Assembly (NCBI GenBank): GCA_902478395.1
Contig: CABSKZ010000069.1
Coordinates: forward strand, 1-11,019
Source: an uncultured Eubacteriales bacterium
GTDB lineage: Bacteria > Bacillota > Clostridia > UBA1381 > UBA9506
Length of the DNA: 11,019 nucleotides
Direction: 5' to 3'
Shown: piece by piece, positions 1-8,509 of the stretch
Numbering within the stretch: the first letter of the stretch is position 1
Layout: each line of letters starts with the position of its first letter
Position numbers and translations under genes: made by a program
Notes under the pieces: model-generated
Databases searched by the model: none
Seen by the model: only the letters and a program-made list of their open reading frames with translations
Told to the model about the DNA's origin: nothing

Positions 1-1
1 A

Positions 2-946
2 ACCTTCTCAAGCGGCTGCCTGGCGGAGGCTATTGAACACGGCATTTTGAACGCTGCCGTGGCCGGAGCGCCGAAATATGGCGATTTGATGAAGGTTATG
101 GAGGAGGAAGCCCTCCTCGGTGGATATTTCAGCGAGGCGTTTGCAGGCTCCGACTACAGCAAGCTATCCTCTAAAGAAAATTTTTATAAACAGCTAATCT
201 ATGAGAATTTAGACGGAAAAGACAATATAAACCGCGCAATTTACAGCGCGGCAAGCAAGGTCTACGAGTCTGAACAGAAAGGCTCGCAGGGCGGCAGCGG
301 TTCCTCCTCTTCAGGCTCGTCCGGCAGAACGGATACCGTCAGGGTCAACGCGCCGGATACGCCGCCGCTTACACCGATTACGCCGCAGAAGGCCGAAACA
401 ACAGAAAGTATATATAGTGACGTGAGCAAGGAATCGTGGATGTATGAAAGCATCAGCGCGCTTTCAGCAAAAGAAATTATATCCGGTTATGAAGATAAGA
501 CTTTTCAGCCGAATGCGTTTGTGACAAGGGAAGAATTTACGAAGATGATTGTGTTGGCGACAGGAAAGGAGGATGCGCAAAGCAGTTCGAATTTTGCAGA
601 CGTCGATTCTCTGCGCTGGTCGCATCAATATATTTCCGCCGCTGTTTCTGCGGGGCTTATCAAGGGAATCGCGGATGAACTGTTTGCTCCCGGCGAAAAT
701 ATTACCAGGCAGGATGCGGCGGTGATATGCTTTAGAGCCTTTGAAGACGTAACGGCTTCAGGCACGGCGAAACCGTTCCATGATGAAGCCTCCGTTTCAG
801 ATTATGCGAAAGAGGCCATACGATTTTTATCTTCCATCAATGTTTTAAACGGCGACGGCAGCGGGAATGTGCGGCCTGGTGAATTCATTACAAGGGGCGA
901 GGCGTGCGCGCTTGTATATAATATGCTTACAGCGCTCAATAAATAA
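2..946 (+). CDS. SLH-domain surface protein, C-terminal part (5' truncated)
   Basis: The reading frame is open from base 2, so the gene begins before the window; the TTG at 47 is internal, not a start. The visible 314 residues fall into three parts. First is a helical segment (about nt 20-280) of the kind often found just before SLH repeats in clostridial surface proteins. Second is a Gly/Ser-rich then Pro/Thr-rich linker (about nt 285-400). Third are three SLH repeats beginning near nt 437, 593 and 776. Each SLH repeat shows the usual pattern of a Trp/Tyr-containing helix, a GY/GI/GD turn, an F.P or V.P element, and a T/ITR.E/Q motif followed by a hydrophobic helix. SLH triplets bind pyruvylated secondary cell-wall polymer and hold proteins on the cell surface. 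The catalytic or binding part lies upstream and cannot be judged. The stop is TAA. Only 42 bases separate it from the next gene, with no terminator visible, so the two are probably co-transcribed. Confidence 0.9.
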   Translation, partial: TFSSGCLAEAIEHGILNAAVAGAPKYGDLMKVMEEEALLGGYFSEAFAGSDYSKLSSKENFYKQLIYENLDGKDNINRAIYSAASKVYESEQKGSQGGSGSSSSGSSGRTDTVRVNAPDTPPLTPITPQKAETTESIYSDVSKESWMYESISALSAKEIISGYEDKTFQPNAFVTREEFTKMIVLATGKEDAQSSSNFADVDSLRWSHQYISAAVSAGLIKGIADELFAPGENITRQDAAVICFRAFEDVTASGTAKPFHDEASVSDYAKEAIRFLSSINVLNGDGSGNVRPGEFITRGEACALVYNMLTALNK

Positions 947-988
947 GTTTCCGTGTGGTGTTTTGAATTTGAGAAAGGACTGGTCTGA

Positions 989-3900
989 ATGTTGAAAAAG
1001 CTTTGTACGCTGCTGCTCGCTTTTGTTCTGCAATGCAGCGTGGTCGCTTGCACATCGGCTGCGCAGCCGGCGGTTTATACGTCTGAAAATTTTAATTCCT
1101 ATGTCAGCAGCGGGGTACCGAACGCCAGCGGTTTCAGCGGAAAAACAGGGGATGGGAGCATAGAATACTCGCCGTCATACGAGGGCTGGGGAAATTGTAT
1201 GCGCATGTACTCTGCGGGAGGCGAGGCGCCGTTCATAAACATTAGCCTCAATGGAATTCCGAGCATTTTTTCCGTGAATTTCAACTTGATGTTTGCAGGC
1301 GATGCGCAGGAGCGTGAAATTCATCTTCGCGCAAGTTCGAACGAGCTGTTTCCCATGCTGGAAACACGGGGCGGGTTGCTCTATATTTTCGGCGAAGAAG
1401 CAATGGCTTACGACAATATTGAATTTTACGATTTCCGGTTTGATATCGATTTGCTCAACGGAACGTATACGGCTTTTGCCTATGATAAAAAAATAGCCGA
1501 AGGGAACGTTTATCCCGGGCTTGGCAGCAAAATCACCGGAATCAAAATCATACAGAAATCGGACGGGAGTGGTTCCTCCCTGTTTTTGGACAATTTCTCA
1601 GTTTATAGAGGCGATGCCCCGCAGAAGCCGGAACGGGTGAGAGAAAACAGCATGGATGCTTCCGTGAAAAATATACTGAACAGCGCGGTGGCCTTTTTCA
1701 ACCGGAGCGACGAGGCGTGGGTGTATGGAAACCGTTTGCAGATGGATGGGAGCGGCAACATTACCGCAAAAATCACCGACGGCGGCGTTGCAATGGTGCC
1801 GCTTCAATTTGCTGTGGAATCGCTTGGGGGAACGGTCGAAGCCGCAAATGAAGAGATTCTGATTCGTTATAAAGAGAAAACAATCAAAGCAAAGTTGCAA
1901 TCGGATGTCTTGATTGCCGATAATCAAAATATAAAAATGCCGGAAGTGCTTACGTATGAGGACGCGTGTGTTTACGTTTCCGCGGAGGCCTTGAGCGGCG
2001 TGCTCGGTAAATCATATTTCTTCGATGATCATGGCCTGATTCTGATTTCAGATAAGAACTGGAGCGAGCAGCTCGCCTCCAAGCATACTCTGCTGGATGA
2101 GCTGATAAAAACGGTTTGTTATGAGCGCCCGGCAAGGGATGCGATTTTAGAGGATTTTGTAAATGCAGGGAAGATGAACAGTCATCCGTCTATCTTAATT
2201 GATGAGGATGGATTTGAAAGAATCAGAAATCTTGTTGCAGAAAACGAAGAGGTAAAAAAGTGGTATGAGCAGATAAAAAGGAGCGCAGATACGCTGCTGG
2301 AAAATGAAACGGTATACCATGCGCGTTCCGATGGAAGACGGCTGGATTATGGCCAAAGGGTGCTTACCCAAATTCTCCCGCCGCTTCTTATTGTGTACAA
2401 TATTTCAGGCGAGACAAAATATGCGGAAAAAGCATGGGCACATATGGAAGCAATCTGCGGCTGGCCTGAATGGGGAAATGCCTCCGCGGAACATTTGAAT
2501 GTCGCAGAGCTTAGCTCGGCTATGGTTATGGGCTACGATTGGCTGTACGATTACCTTACGCCGGCACAGCGCGAAATGTGCAAAGTCGCCATTGTGAATA
2601 AAGGCGTTAAGGTCGGCATCAATTTTTATGAACAAAACCAGTGGTGGTCAACAAGCCAGTGGAACTGGAACATGTCAATGGCTGGCGGCCTTACGCTCGC
2701 GGCGCTTTCCATGCTTTCAGACGAGCCGTTTGTTTGCAGCCAGCTCATCTCCTATACGCTGCGCAGCGCGGAATCGTCGCTTGCTACATTTTATCCCGAC
2801 GGTTCGTGGGACGAGGGCATGAGCTATTGGAAATATACCATTATGAACCTGTGCAACATGGTGTCGAGCCTGGATATCGTTTTAGGCAATGACTACGGAA
2901 TTTTCAATACGCCGAGTTTGGATGAAACGCCCACCATGCCGCTGCATTACACCGGCCCTGTCGGCGTGTTTAATTTCCATGATACGGGAGAAGAGGAGCA
3001 TGCGCCCGAGCTGGCATATTTCGCTAAGAAGCTGAAAAAACCAGGAATTATGTATCGGCTTTACAGCGCACTGCAGACGGAAGCGCCGAGGTTTAAGGAC
3101 CTTTTGTGGTTCGACCCTGACTATATGGATGCAAGCGGGTCGGATATTCCGCTGGACAAATATTATGGAAGCGTGGAGACCATGTTCATGCACCAAAACT
3201 GGTCAAAGGGCGCGATTTACACCGGCCTGCACGCCGGCGACAATACGGTTGGGCATGCGCATATGGACAGTGGTAATTTTATCATAGACGCGAACGGGGA
3301 ACGCTGGATTATAGACCCCGGCAAAGATAATTTGGCCTACAGGCAGGCTTCGTGGGCCGACCGCTTCAATGTTTGGGCAATCAGGACAGAGGCGCATAAC
3401 TGCGTTGTGATAAATCCCGACGAAACCGCAGGCCAGATAGAGCAGTCCAACTCGCCAATTATAGCGCACGAGTCAAAAGAAAGGGGAGCGTATGCGATTG
3501 CCGATTTGACGCCCGCATATGCCGGAGCGGTGAAGCAGTACCACCGGGGCCTGATGTTCACGGACAACAGGCGTGCCGTCGTTGTGCGTGATGAAATCAA
3601 GTCGTCAAAAGAAAATGATATCTACTGGTCAATTTCCACGAAGGCAAATGTGCAAATCAGCGAGGACGGAAGAAGCGCGCTGCTGACCCAAAACGGGAAA
3701 AACTTCTATGTTACGATTACAGAGGGAGAAGGAACGTTCGAGGTGAGAGATGCCGCTCCGCTTGAAACATCGCCGAATCCAGAGGGCCAGGTGGCGTTTA
3801 ACGGCGTGAAAAAGCTGGAGATTTGGAGAAAAAACGTTACCAACATGACGTTGAGCGTTGCATTTATCCCATTAACCGGGACAGATACGGAACCGTACCA

Positions 3901-4618
3901 AATCCCCAAGGCAATGCCGCTTTCTGAGTGGGAGGGAAGCATACCGGACGGCGTCATTATATACCCGGAACTCAGCGATATTCAGCTCGACGGCGAAAGC
4001 ATTGCGGGATTCGATAAAGACAAGAAGGATTATACATGCAGGCTCACTGCAGAAGAGGAACTGCCTGAAGTCACTGCTTATGGTGAAAATGTGGATATTA
4101 ACATCCAATATTCCGGCGATTACATTGTCAGTGCCAACATAACCGTTACTAATAAGGATGACAAATCGATGTCGACAATCTACCAAATTATGTTCTACCG
4201 CGAGGCGAAGCAGATCGTTCTGGATCAGAACAATAAGCTTGCAATAAAGGCTGTTACGGTGAGCGCAGAACCGCAGCCGGAAAATAACGCCGCAAACGCG
4301 ATAGACGGAAAGCTGGGAACAAGGTGGTCGGCGGAAAATGAACAATGGCTGCAGGTTGAGCTTCAGGAGATAAGCGACATTAGTTACATTAATATTTGCA
4401 CGTATCTTGGCAATGAACGTTCACAGCTCCTTGATATTGAAATCTCGGAGGATGGCGAAAATTATACGACGGTGTTTACAGGAGCAACCTCCGGGACGAC
4501 GGACGGAATGGAAGCAATTCCGATTGAAACGGTCCGCGGGAAATATGTGCGGTTACTCTGCCATGGTACAGATAAAGGAACCTGGAACAGTATTTGTGAA
4601 ATTGAGGTTTACCGGTAA
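989..4618 (+). CDS. Secreted multidomain heparinase II/III-superfamily polysaccharide lyase (lipoprotein)
   Basis: The start is ATG 989 with AAAGGA at 974-979, nine bases upstream. The N-terminus is a signal peptide ending in a lipobox-like VVAC, with Cys21 as probable lipidation site; a signal-peptidase I site just after it is the alternative. Visible order: a beta-rich, laminin-G/concanavalin-like region (about 27-215); a segment like the copper-amine-oxidase N-terminal domain used as a wall or binding module (about 223-358); an alpha/alpha-toroid lyase domain (about 399-690); a heparinase II/III beta-sandwich (about 715-950); a cadherin-like Ig module (about 990-1070); and an F5/8 type C (discoidin) module with the WSAE..QWLQV signature (about 1082-1209). 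Likely catalytic residues are Asn561, Glu609, Tyr613 and Tyr616. The His756-x-His758-x-Asp760 motif, Asp776 of DPG and His803 of AHN match the metal-binding set known from heparinase II. The enzyme should cleave uronic-acid polysaccharide outside the cell by beta-elimination. The substrate and exact PL family are undetermined. Confidence 0.88.
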   Translation: MLKKLCTLLLAFVLQCSVVACTSAAQPAVYTSENFNSYVSSGVPNASGFSGKTGDGSIEYSPSYEGWGNCMRMYSAGGEAPFINISLNGIPSIFSVNFNLMFAGDAQEREIHLRASSNELFPMLETRGGLLYIFGEEAMAYDNIEFYDFRFDIDLLNGTYTAFAYDKKIAEGNVYPGLGSKITGIKIIQKSDGSGSSLFLDNFSVYRGDAPQKPERVRENSMDASVKNILNSAVAFFNRSDEAWVYGNRLQMDGSGNITAKITDGGVAMVPLQFAVESLGGTVEAANEEILIRYKEKTIKAKLQSDVLIADNQNIKMPEVLTYEDACVYVSAEALSGVLGKSYFFDDHGLILISDKNWSEQLASKHTLLDELIKTVCYERPARDAILEDFVNAGKMNSHPSILIDEDGFERIRNLVAENEEVKKWYEQIKRSADTLLENETVYHARSDGRRLDYGQRVLTQILPPLLIVYNISGETKYAEKAWAHMEAICGWPEWGNASAEHLNVAELSSAMVMGYDWLYDYLTPAQREMCKVAIVNKGVKVGINFYEQNQWWSTSQWNWNMSMAGGLTLAALSMLSDEPFVCSQLISYTLRSAESSLATFYPDGSWDEGMSYWKYTIMNLCNMVSSLDIVLGNDYGIFNTPSLDETPTMPLHYTGPVGVFNFHDTGEEEHAPELAYFAKKLKKPGIMYRLYSALQTEAPRFKDLLWFDPDYMDASGSDIPLDKYYGSVETMFMHQNWSKGAIYTGLHAGDNTVGHAHMDSGNFIIDANGERWIIDPGKDNLAYRQASWADRFNVWAIRTEAHNCVVINPDETAGQIEQSNSPIIAHESKERGAYAIADLTPAYAGAVKQYHRGLMFTDNRRAVVVRDEIKSSKENDIYWSISTKANVQISEDGRSALLTQNGKNFYVTITEGEGTFEVRDAAPLETSPNPEGQVAFNGVKKLEIWRKNVTNMTLSVAFIPLTGTDTEPYQIPKAMPLSEWEGSIPDGVIIYPELSDIQLDGESIAGFDKDKKDYTCRLTAEEELPEVTAYGENVDINIQYSGDYIVSANITVTNKDDKSMSTIYQIMFYREAKQIVLDQNNKLAIKAVTVSAEPQPENNAANAIDGKLGTRWSAENEQWLQVELQEISDISYINICTYLGNERSQLLDIEISEDGENYTTVFTGATSGTTDGMEAIPIETVRGKYVRLLCHGTDKGTWNSICEIEVYR

Positions 4619-4713
4619 GGCCGGCGCCATTGGTCAAAAACTGAAAAGTATGCTAAAAATGGCCTGGAGACACAGTTTTATGCGTTTTGCCTTTTTTGGC
4701 ATAGAAGAGGCGT

Positions 4714-4724
4714 AATTGTCAATT
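4714..4724. repeat. Operator-like inverted repeat overlapping a predicted -35 box
   Basis: AATTG-T-CAATT is a perfect 5-bp inverted repeat around a single central base. Its right arm overlaps the first two bases of the predicted -35 element at 4723. That is where a repressor or activator site would be expected, but short AT-rich repeats also arise by chance and no regulator gene is in the window. Confidence 0.3.
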
Positions 4725-4751
4725 GAAATTCGAGTGCGGCATTGATAAAAT
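4723..4751 (+). promoter_or_regulatory. Predicted sigma-A promoter for the transporter operon
   Basis: TTGAAA (4723-4728), a 17-base spacer, then TAAAAT (4746-4751). Each hexamer matches the sigma-A consensus at five of six positions and the spacing is optimal. It lies about 100 bases before the solute-binding protein start, inside the only sizeable gap between the secreted lyase gene and the importer genes. No convincing terminator is visible between 4619 and 4720, so read-through from the lyase gene may also occur. Confidence 0.55.
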
Positions 4752-4778
4752 GAATATGAAATCAGCAAATGAGAAGAG

Positions 4779-4797
4779 GCCGCATCCGCATTGCGGC
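4779..4797 (+). other. Leader hairpin upstream of the solute-binding protein gene
   Basis: GCCGCA (4779-4784) and TGCGGC (4792-4797) form a perfect 6-bp GC-rich stem with a 7-base loop. No T-run follows, so it is not a standard intrinsic terminator. If the promoter at 4723-4751 is right, it sits in the 5' untranslated leader and could affect mRNA stability. I recognise no riboswitch class here. Confidence 0.35.
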
Positions 4798-4860
4798 GGC
4801 TGGCGGCAAGCAAGATTTTGAATGTTTTATCAAAATATTTAAATAATGGAGATGATTCAA

Positions 4861-6435
4861 TTGAAAAGCTTTAAAAAGTGTATTCTATACCTCCTTGCAG
4901 TTCTCATCCTCATGAGTTTCAGCGGCTGCGGCAACAAAACGGAAACCAGCGGAGGGCAGGTGTCAGGACAATATGGCGATTCCTATCCTCTGGAAGGAAG
5001 CCCAAAGATAACCTACTGGATGCAGCTGAACTCGGCGCTGCTGAATACAGATTCAGAAATGGCAACAACACCCTTCGCGCAGGGCCTTCAGGAAGAGACG
5101 GGAATCGAAATCGAGTTTATTCACCCTTCGCCGCAGCAGGTAGGCGAGCAGTTTAATATTATGCTCGCCTCCGGAGATTTACCGGATGTGATTGAATGGA
5201 TTTGGTATAATTTCCCCGGCGGTCCGCAAAAAGCGATTAACGACGGCTACATACTGGCGCTCAATGACGTTTTTGATAAATATTCGCCGAATATCAAAAA
5301 ATATATTGAGGAAAATCCAGACGTTGACAAGATGCTTCAGACAGATGAGAGAAACTATTATGTCTATCCGTTTATCCGCGGCGACGAGATTCTGAAAACC
5401 TACAGCGGGCCGGTTGCCCGCGCCGACTGGATGAAGGAACTCAATATTTCCGCGCCGGAGACGCTGGACGACTGGGAAGCAATGCTGAAAGCGTTTAAGG
5501 AGAACAAGCAGTGCGATACGCCGCTTCAGTACGACAAAGACCTTATGTGGGCATTTGGTGTGAAGGATGATTTTTACTTTCAGGGCGACGAGATTGTTTA
5601 TGGCCCGATACAGCCCGAATATAAAGCGTTTGTAACCAAGATGAACCAGTGGCTTAAGGACGGGCTTATGACAACGACGGGCAGTGAGGAGACCAACCCT
5701 GTAACAGCAGCATTCGTGAGCGGGAAAACCGGCGTTGCCTACAGCACAGGCGGGACAATTGCGAAATGGATGCAGGCTGGCGTGGCCAACAACCCTGCCT
5801 TTGACATTGTCGGGCTGAAATATCCTGTCCTGCAAAAGGGAGAAAAGTCGAAATTTATCCAGCGCGACTATTCCTATGCGTTGAGCGGACAATCCGCGGC
5901 GATTTCCGCGACCAGCAAAAATGTTGAAGCTGCAGCGAGACTGCTCGATTATGGATACAGCCCGGAAGGAAACCGGTACTTTAACTTTGGCAAAGAGGGC
6001 GTGACCTATAATATGGTAGGCGATTATCCAACATATACGGATGTCATTTTGAATAATCCAGAGGGCCTTGCACCTGTAAACGCACTTGCGCGGAACGTGC
6101 GCGCCGGCTATTCCGGGCCGTTTATTCAGAAAAAGGAATACCTGGAGCAGTATTATAACATGCCGCAGCAGATGGATGCCCTAGAGACCTGGTGCGACGA
6201 GGAAGGCAACAAGTCCGCTCTGCCCCTCATAACCTACACTACCGAGGAGAGCAACACGGTTGCGACTGTCATGAACGATGTGAAATCCCACGTGGATGAA
6301 ATGACAATGAAATTCATTGTAGGCGCGGAACCGTTGGAAAATTTCGATAAATATGTTGAGACCATTAAAAAGCTGAACATAGATGAAATCATCCAAATTC
6401 AAAAGAAAGCGGTAGATAGATATAATGCAAGGTAG
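4861..6435 (+). CDS. ABC transporter extracellular solute-binding lipoprotein (LipO/LplA-like)
   Basis: This is the sugar-capture component of a CUT1-type importer, tethered outside the membrane. I chose TTG 4861 as the start because GGAG at 4848-4851 lies nine bases upstream. The in-frame ATG at 4846 would add five residues but has only AT-rich sequence before it and contains that Shine-Dalgarno sequence. From TTG the product is 524 residues, close to the roughly 500 of Bacillus LipO proteins. It begins with Lys-rich MKSFKK, a hydrophobic stretch, and a lipobox-like FSGC with Cys23 lipidated. The mature part shows solute-binding-family features: an early ITYW strand, an ETGIEIEF segment, a hinge-region LASGDLPDV motif, and the ADWMKELN..APETLDDWEAML segment typical of LipO-like proteins. 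Its stop overlaps the first permease by 11 bases, indicating translational coupling. Next to two lyases and a GH88 enzyme, the ligand is probably an unsaturated uronic-acid oligosaccharide. Confidence 0.9.
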   Translation: MKSFKKCILYLLAVLILMSFSGCGNKTETSGGQVSGQYGDSYPLEGSPKITYWMQLNSALLNTDSEMATTPFAQGLQEETGIEIEFIHPSPQQVGEQFNIMLASGDLPDVIEWIWYNFPGGPQKAINDGYILALNDVFDKYSPNIKKYIEENPDVDKMLQTDERNYYVYPFIRGDEILKTYSGPVARADWMKELNISAPETLDDWEAMLKAFKENKQCDTPLQYDKDLMWAFGVKDDFYFQGDEIVYGPIQPEYKAFVTKMNQWLKDGLMTTTGSEETNPVTAAFVSGKTGVAYSTGGTIAKWMQAGVANNPAFDIVGLKYPVLQKGEKSKFIQRDYSYALSGQSAAISATSKNVEAAARLLDYGYSPEGNRYFNFGKEGVTYNMVGDYPTYTDVILNNPEGLAPVNALARNVRAGYSGPFIQKKEYLEQYYNMPQQMDALETWCDEEGNKSALPLITYTTEESNTVATVMNDVKSHVDEMTMKFIVGAEPLENFDKYVETIKKLNIDEIIQIQKKAVDRYNAR

Positions 6436-7372
6436 AACAGAAATTTCCATAAAAACTTCAGATGGCTTCTTCACCAGGCTTTCAGAGGATTTAAAAAAGA
6501 ATAAACTAGTTTATCTTTTGGCGCTGCCGGTCGTGTTGTATTATGTAATCTTCCACTACGTACCCATGTACGGGGCGACAATCGCCTTTAAGGATTTCAC
6601 GCCGGCCAAGGGCATATTGGGCAGCCCGTGGATAGGGTTTGACTATTTTGTCGATTTCTTTACGAGTCAATCGTTTTTCAGGGTAGTGAAAAATACTTTG
6701 GTGATAAATGGTGCAAATTTGCTGTTCGGTTTTCCGGCGCCTATCTTCTTTGCGGTCTTGCTCAATGAAATCAGGCTTGCTAAATTTAAAAGAACCGTGC
6801 AGACCATAACCTACATGCCTCATTTCGTTTCATTGGTGGTCATATGCGGTATCATTAAGAATTTTACAAATGAGACAGGTATCATCACCGAGGTGTTGTC
6901 ATGGTTTGGAATGCCAAAAACAAATCTGCTTGACGTTGCAGAGTATTTTGTGCCAATTTATGTCATCTCATCCATTTGGCAGGAGCTGGGCTGGAATTCG
7001 ATTATATACATTGCCGCCATCGCCGCGATTGATCCGACTCTTTATGAGGCAGCATCAATAGACGGCGCCGGCAGGTGGCGCAAAATGTGGCATATCACCC
7101 TGGCGGGAATTATGCCGACGATCATGGTTCTTTTGGTGCTGAAAATCGGAGGAATGATGACGGTTGGTTATGAAAAAATCATTCTGCTTTACCAGCCGTT
7201 GATTTACGAAACATCCGATGTCATTTCAACGTATGTATACAGAAAAGGACTTTTGGAACTGAACTGGGGCTACAGCTCTGCAGTCGGCCTGTTCAACTCT
7301 GTCATAAACTGCATCTTGCTTGTAACCGCAAACCAGGTTACAAGGAAATTCAATGGAAGTGCGCTGTGGTGA
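6425..7372 (+). CDS. ABC transporter permease, LplB/YteP type
   Basis: This inner-membrane permease has 315 residues, a normal length for the family. About six membrane segments are visible, near residues 28-50, 85-113, 128-150, 175-203, 225-248 and 285-308. The cytoplasmic EAA loop that docks the ATPase is present as YEAASIDGAGRW starting at Tyr207, followed by a conserved I.P near residue 225. The N-terminal LLALP...YVPMYG..IAFKDF pattern is characteristic of the LplB group of oligosaccharide importers. ATG 6425 lies inside the end of the upstream gene and has only a weak ribosome site, so translation is probably coupled to the binding protein. It should pair with the permease at 7473-8354. 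No ATPase is encoded nearby; related Bacillus systems borrow a shared MsmX-type ATPase. Confidence 0.92.
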   Translation: MQGRTEISIKTSDGFFTRLSEDLKKNKLVYLLALPVVLYYVIFHYVPMYGATIAFKDFTPAKGILGSPWIGFDYFVDFFTSQSFFRVVKNTLVINGANLLFGFPAPIFFAVLLNEIRLAKFKRTVQTITYMPHFVSLVVICGIIKNFTNETGIITEVLSWFGMPKTNLLDVAEYFVPIYVISSIWQELGWNSIIYIAAIAAIDPTLYEAASIDGAGRWRKMWHITLAGIMPTIMVLLVLKIGGMMTVGYEKIILLYQPLIYETSDVISTYVYRKGLLELNWGYSSAVGLFNSVINCILLVTANQVTRKFNGSALW

Positions 7373-7398
7373 TGCCGCAAAGACGGAAACAGCTTTGT

Positions 7399-7432
7399 TT
7401 TATGCCAAATGGCCCACGTAGCAAGGCATAAA
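7399..7432 (+). other. Intercistronic hairpin between the two permease genes
   Basis: TTTATGCC (7399-7406) and GGCATAAA (7425-7432) form a perfect 8-bp stem with an 18-base loop in the 100-base gap between the permease genes. No T-run follows, so it is not a terminator. A 9-base direct repeat, AAAGACGGA (7379-7387 and 7430-7438), flanks it and overlaps the right arm. A role in mRNA processing or stability is possible but not shown. Confidence 0.35.
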
Positions 7433-7472
7433 GACGGATGATATTGGTGGGCGGAAAGGTTATGAGACAGGT

Positions 7473-8354
7473 ATGCGTGTAAAGAAAAGCGTGTGGGATG
7501 TATGCTTCGATGTAATAAACTACATCATAATGGTTTTCCTGATTGTTGTCTGTGTTTACCCTCTTATTTATGTGATTTTTGCATCGTTTAGTGATGAATT
7601 AAAGCTTATGGCGTATCAAGGCCCTTTGCTGAAACCGCTCGGGTTCAGTACGGTTGCTTACGAACAGGTATTGACGAACGAAAGAATTATTTCCGGGTAC
7701 TTAAATACCATTTTTATAGTGGTGGTTGGTACGAGTATTAATATTTTTCTTACCATATTGGGAGCGTACTTTTTGACCCGGAAAGACGCGATGCTCAAGA
7801 TGCCGATATTTTTTATGATTTTATTTACGATGTATTTTTCGGGGGGACTGATTCCGCTGTACTTTACAGTCAAAGGCTTAGGTCTTGACAATTCGATATT
7901 TGCGGCAATCTTTCCTGTTGCGATTAATACGTACAATCTGATTGTAATGCGAACGGGATTCGATTCCATTCCGGCTAGCCTTGAGGAAGCGGCGAAGGTT
8001 GACGGAGCAAACGATATTTTAATCCTGTTCCGCATCATTGTCCCCCTTGCGGTTCCGACGATTATGGTCGTCGCGCTCTATTATCTGGTGTCGCATTGGA
8101 ATGCCTGGTTCAATGCTATGATTTTCATCAGAGACAGAACCAAACAGCCATTGCAGCTGGTTTTGAGAGAAATATTGGTCGCAAACGATACGTCTTCAAT
8201 GACAACCGGAAGCCAGGCAGGAACAGAGGTTGCGCTTGGTGAAACGATAAAATATGCAACCATGGTGGTAGCAACGGTTCCAATTCTTTGCGTGTATCCC
8301 TTTATGCAGAAGTATTTCATCAAGGGCGTTATGATAGGTGCAGTAAAGGGGTGA
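7473..8354 (+). CDS. ABC transporter permease, LplC/YtcP (CUT1 family) type
   Basis: This is the second inner-membrane permease, 293 residues and full length. Membrane segments are visible near residues 16-40, 78-102, 110-133, 141-161, 189-213 and 262-285. The ATPase-docking EAA loop reads LEEAAKVDGAND, with Glu171, Glu172 and Gly178. The C-terminus ends in QKYFIKGVMIGAVKG, which is nearly diagnostic for this permease family. ATG 7473 has GGAAAGG at 7453-7459, with a somewhat long 13-base spacer; the ATG at 7462 is out of frame. It forms a heterodimer with the LplB-type permease, to which the binding protein delivers oligosaccharide. It is the last gene of the importer block; a 400-base non-coding stretch follows. 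Confidence 0.93.
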   Translation: MRVKKSVWDVCFDVINYIIMVFLIVVCVYPLIYVIFASFSDELKLMAYQGPLLKPLGFSTVAYEQVLTNERIISGYLNTIFIVVVGTSINIFLTILGAYFLTRKDAMLKMPIFFMILFTMYFSGGLIPLYFTVKGLGLDNSIFAAIFPVAINTYNLIVMRTGFDSIPASLEEAAKVDGANDILILFRIIVPLAVPTIMVVALYYLVSHWNAWFNAMIFIRDRTKQPLQLVLREILVANDTSSMTTGSQAGTEVALGETIKYATMVVATVPILCVYPFMQKYFIKGVMIGAVKG

Positions 8355-8471
8355 GCACGAATCGCCGCTCCAGAAACGGGTGTGGAATTACGGGGCATGC
8401 GGTAACTTCTCCGTTATTGGCGGCTTCTGTTCAGATAGCCAATCGGTGTCACTTTGTATGCCTCGTGAAAG

Positions 8472-8500
8472 CCAGTCTTTTGTTACAGACAAAAGACTGG
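8472..8500. other. Perfect 12-bp hairpin
   Basis: CCAGTCTTTTGT (8472-8483) and ACAAAAGACTGG (8489-8500) are exact reverse complements separated by a 5-base loop. It lies 118 bases after the second permease stop. No T-run follows on either strand, so it does not fit a standard intrinsic terminator, though it could still protect the 3' end of the importer mRNA. It may belong with the putative mobile-element remnant. Confidence 0.6.
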
Positions 8501-8509
8501 TAATGAAAT

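Noticed and set aside
3872..4345. 157-residue open frame on the - strand
   Set aside because: It is antisense to the cadherin-like and discoidin end of the lyase gene, with no motif or ribosome site of its own.
4655..4710. Possible terminator after the large lyase gene (TGCC-TTTTTT-GGCA near 4687-4700)
   Set aside because: The stem is only four base pairs, the T-run is in the loop rather than after the stem, and nothing stronger is nearby.
4407..4715. 102-residue + strand frame running past the end of the large lyase
   Set aside because: Most of it is an out-of-frame copy of the discoidin coding region. The part beyond 4618 has no similarity I recognise, so a frameshifted lyase C-terminus is not supported.
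5179..5892. 237-residue open frame on the - strand
   Set aside because: It lies wholly inside the solute-binding protein gene, antisense to it, has no recognisable domain, and its translation looks like a codon-bias shadow.
7379..7438. Direct repeat AAAGACGGA as a target-site duplication
   Set aside because: The 50-base interval holds no element features and lies in a normal intercistronic gap; a 9-base repeat alone is not enough.
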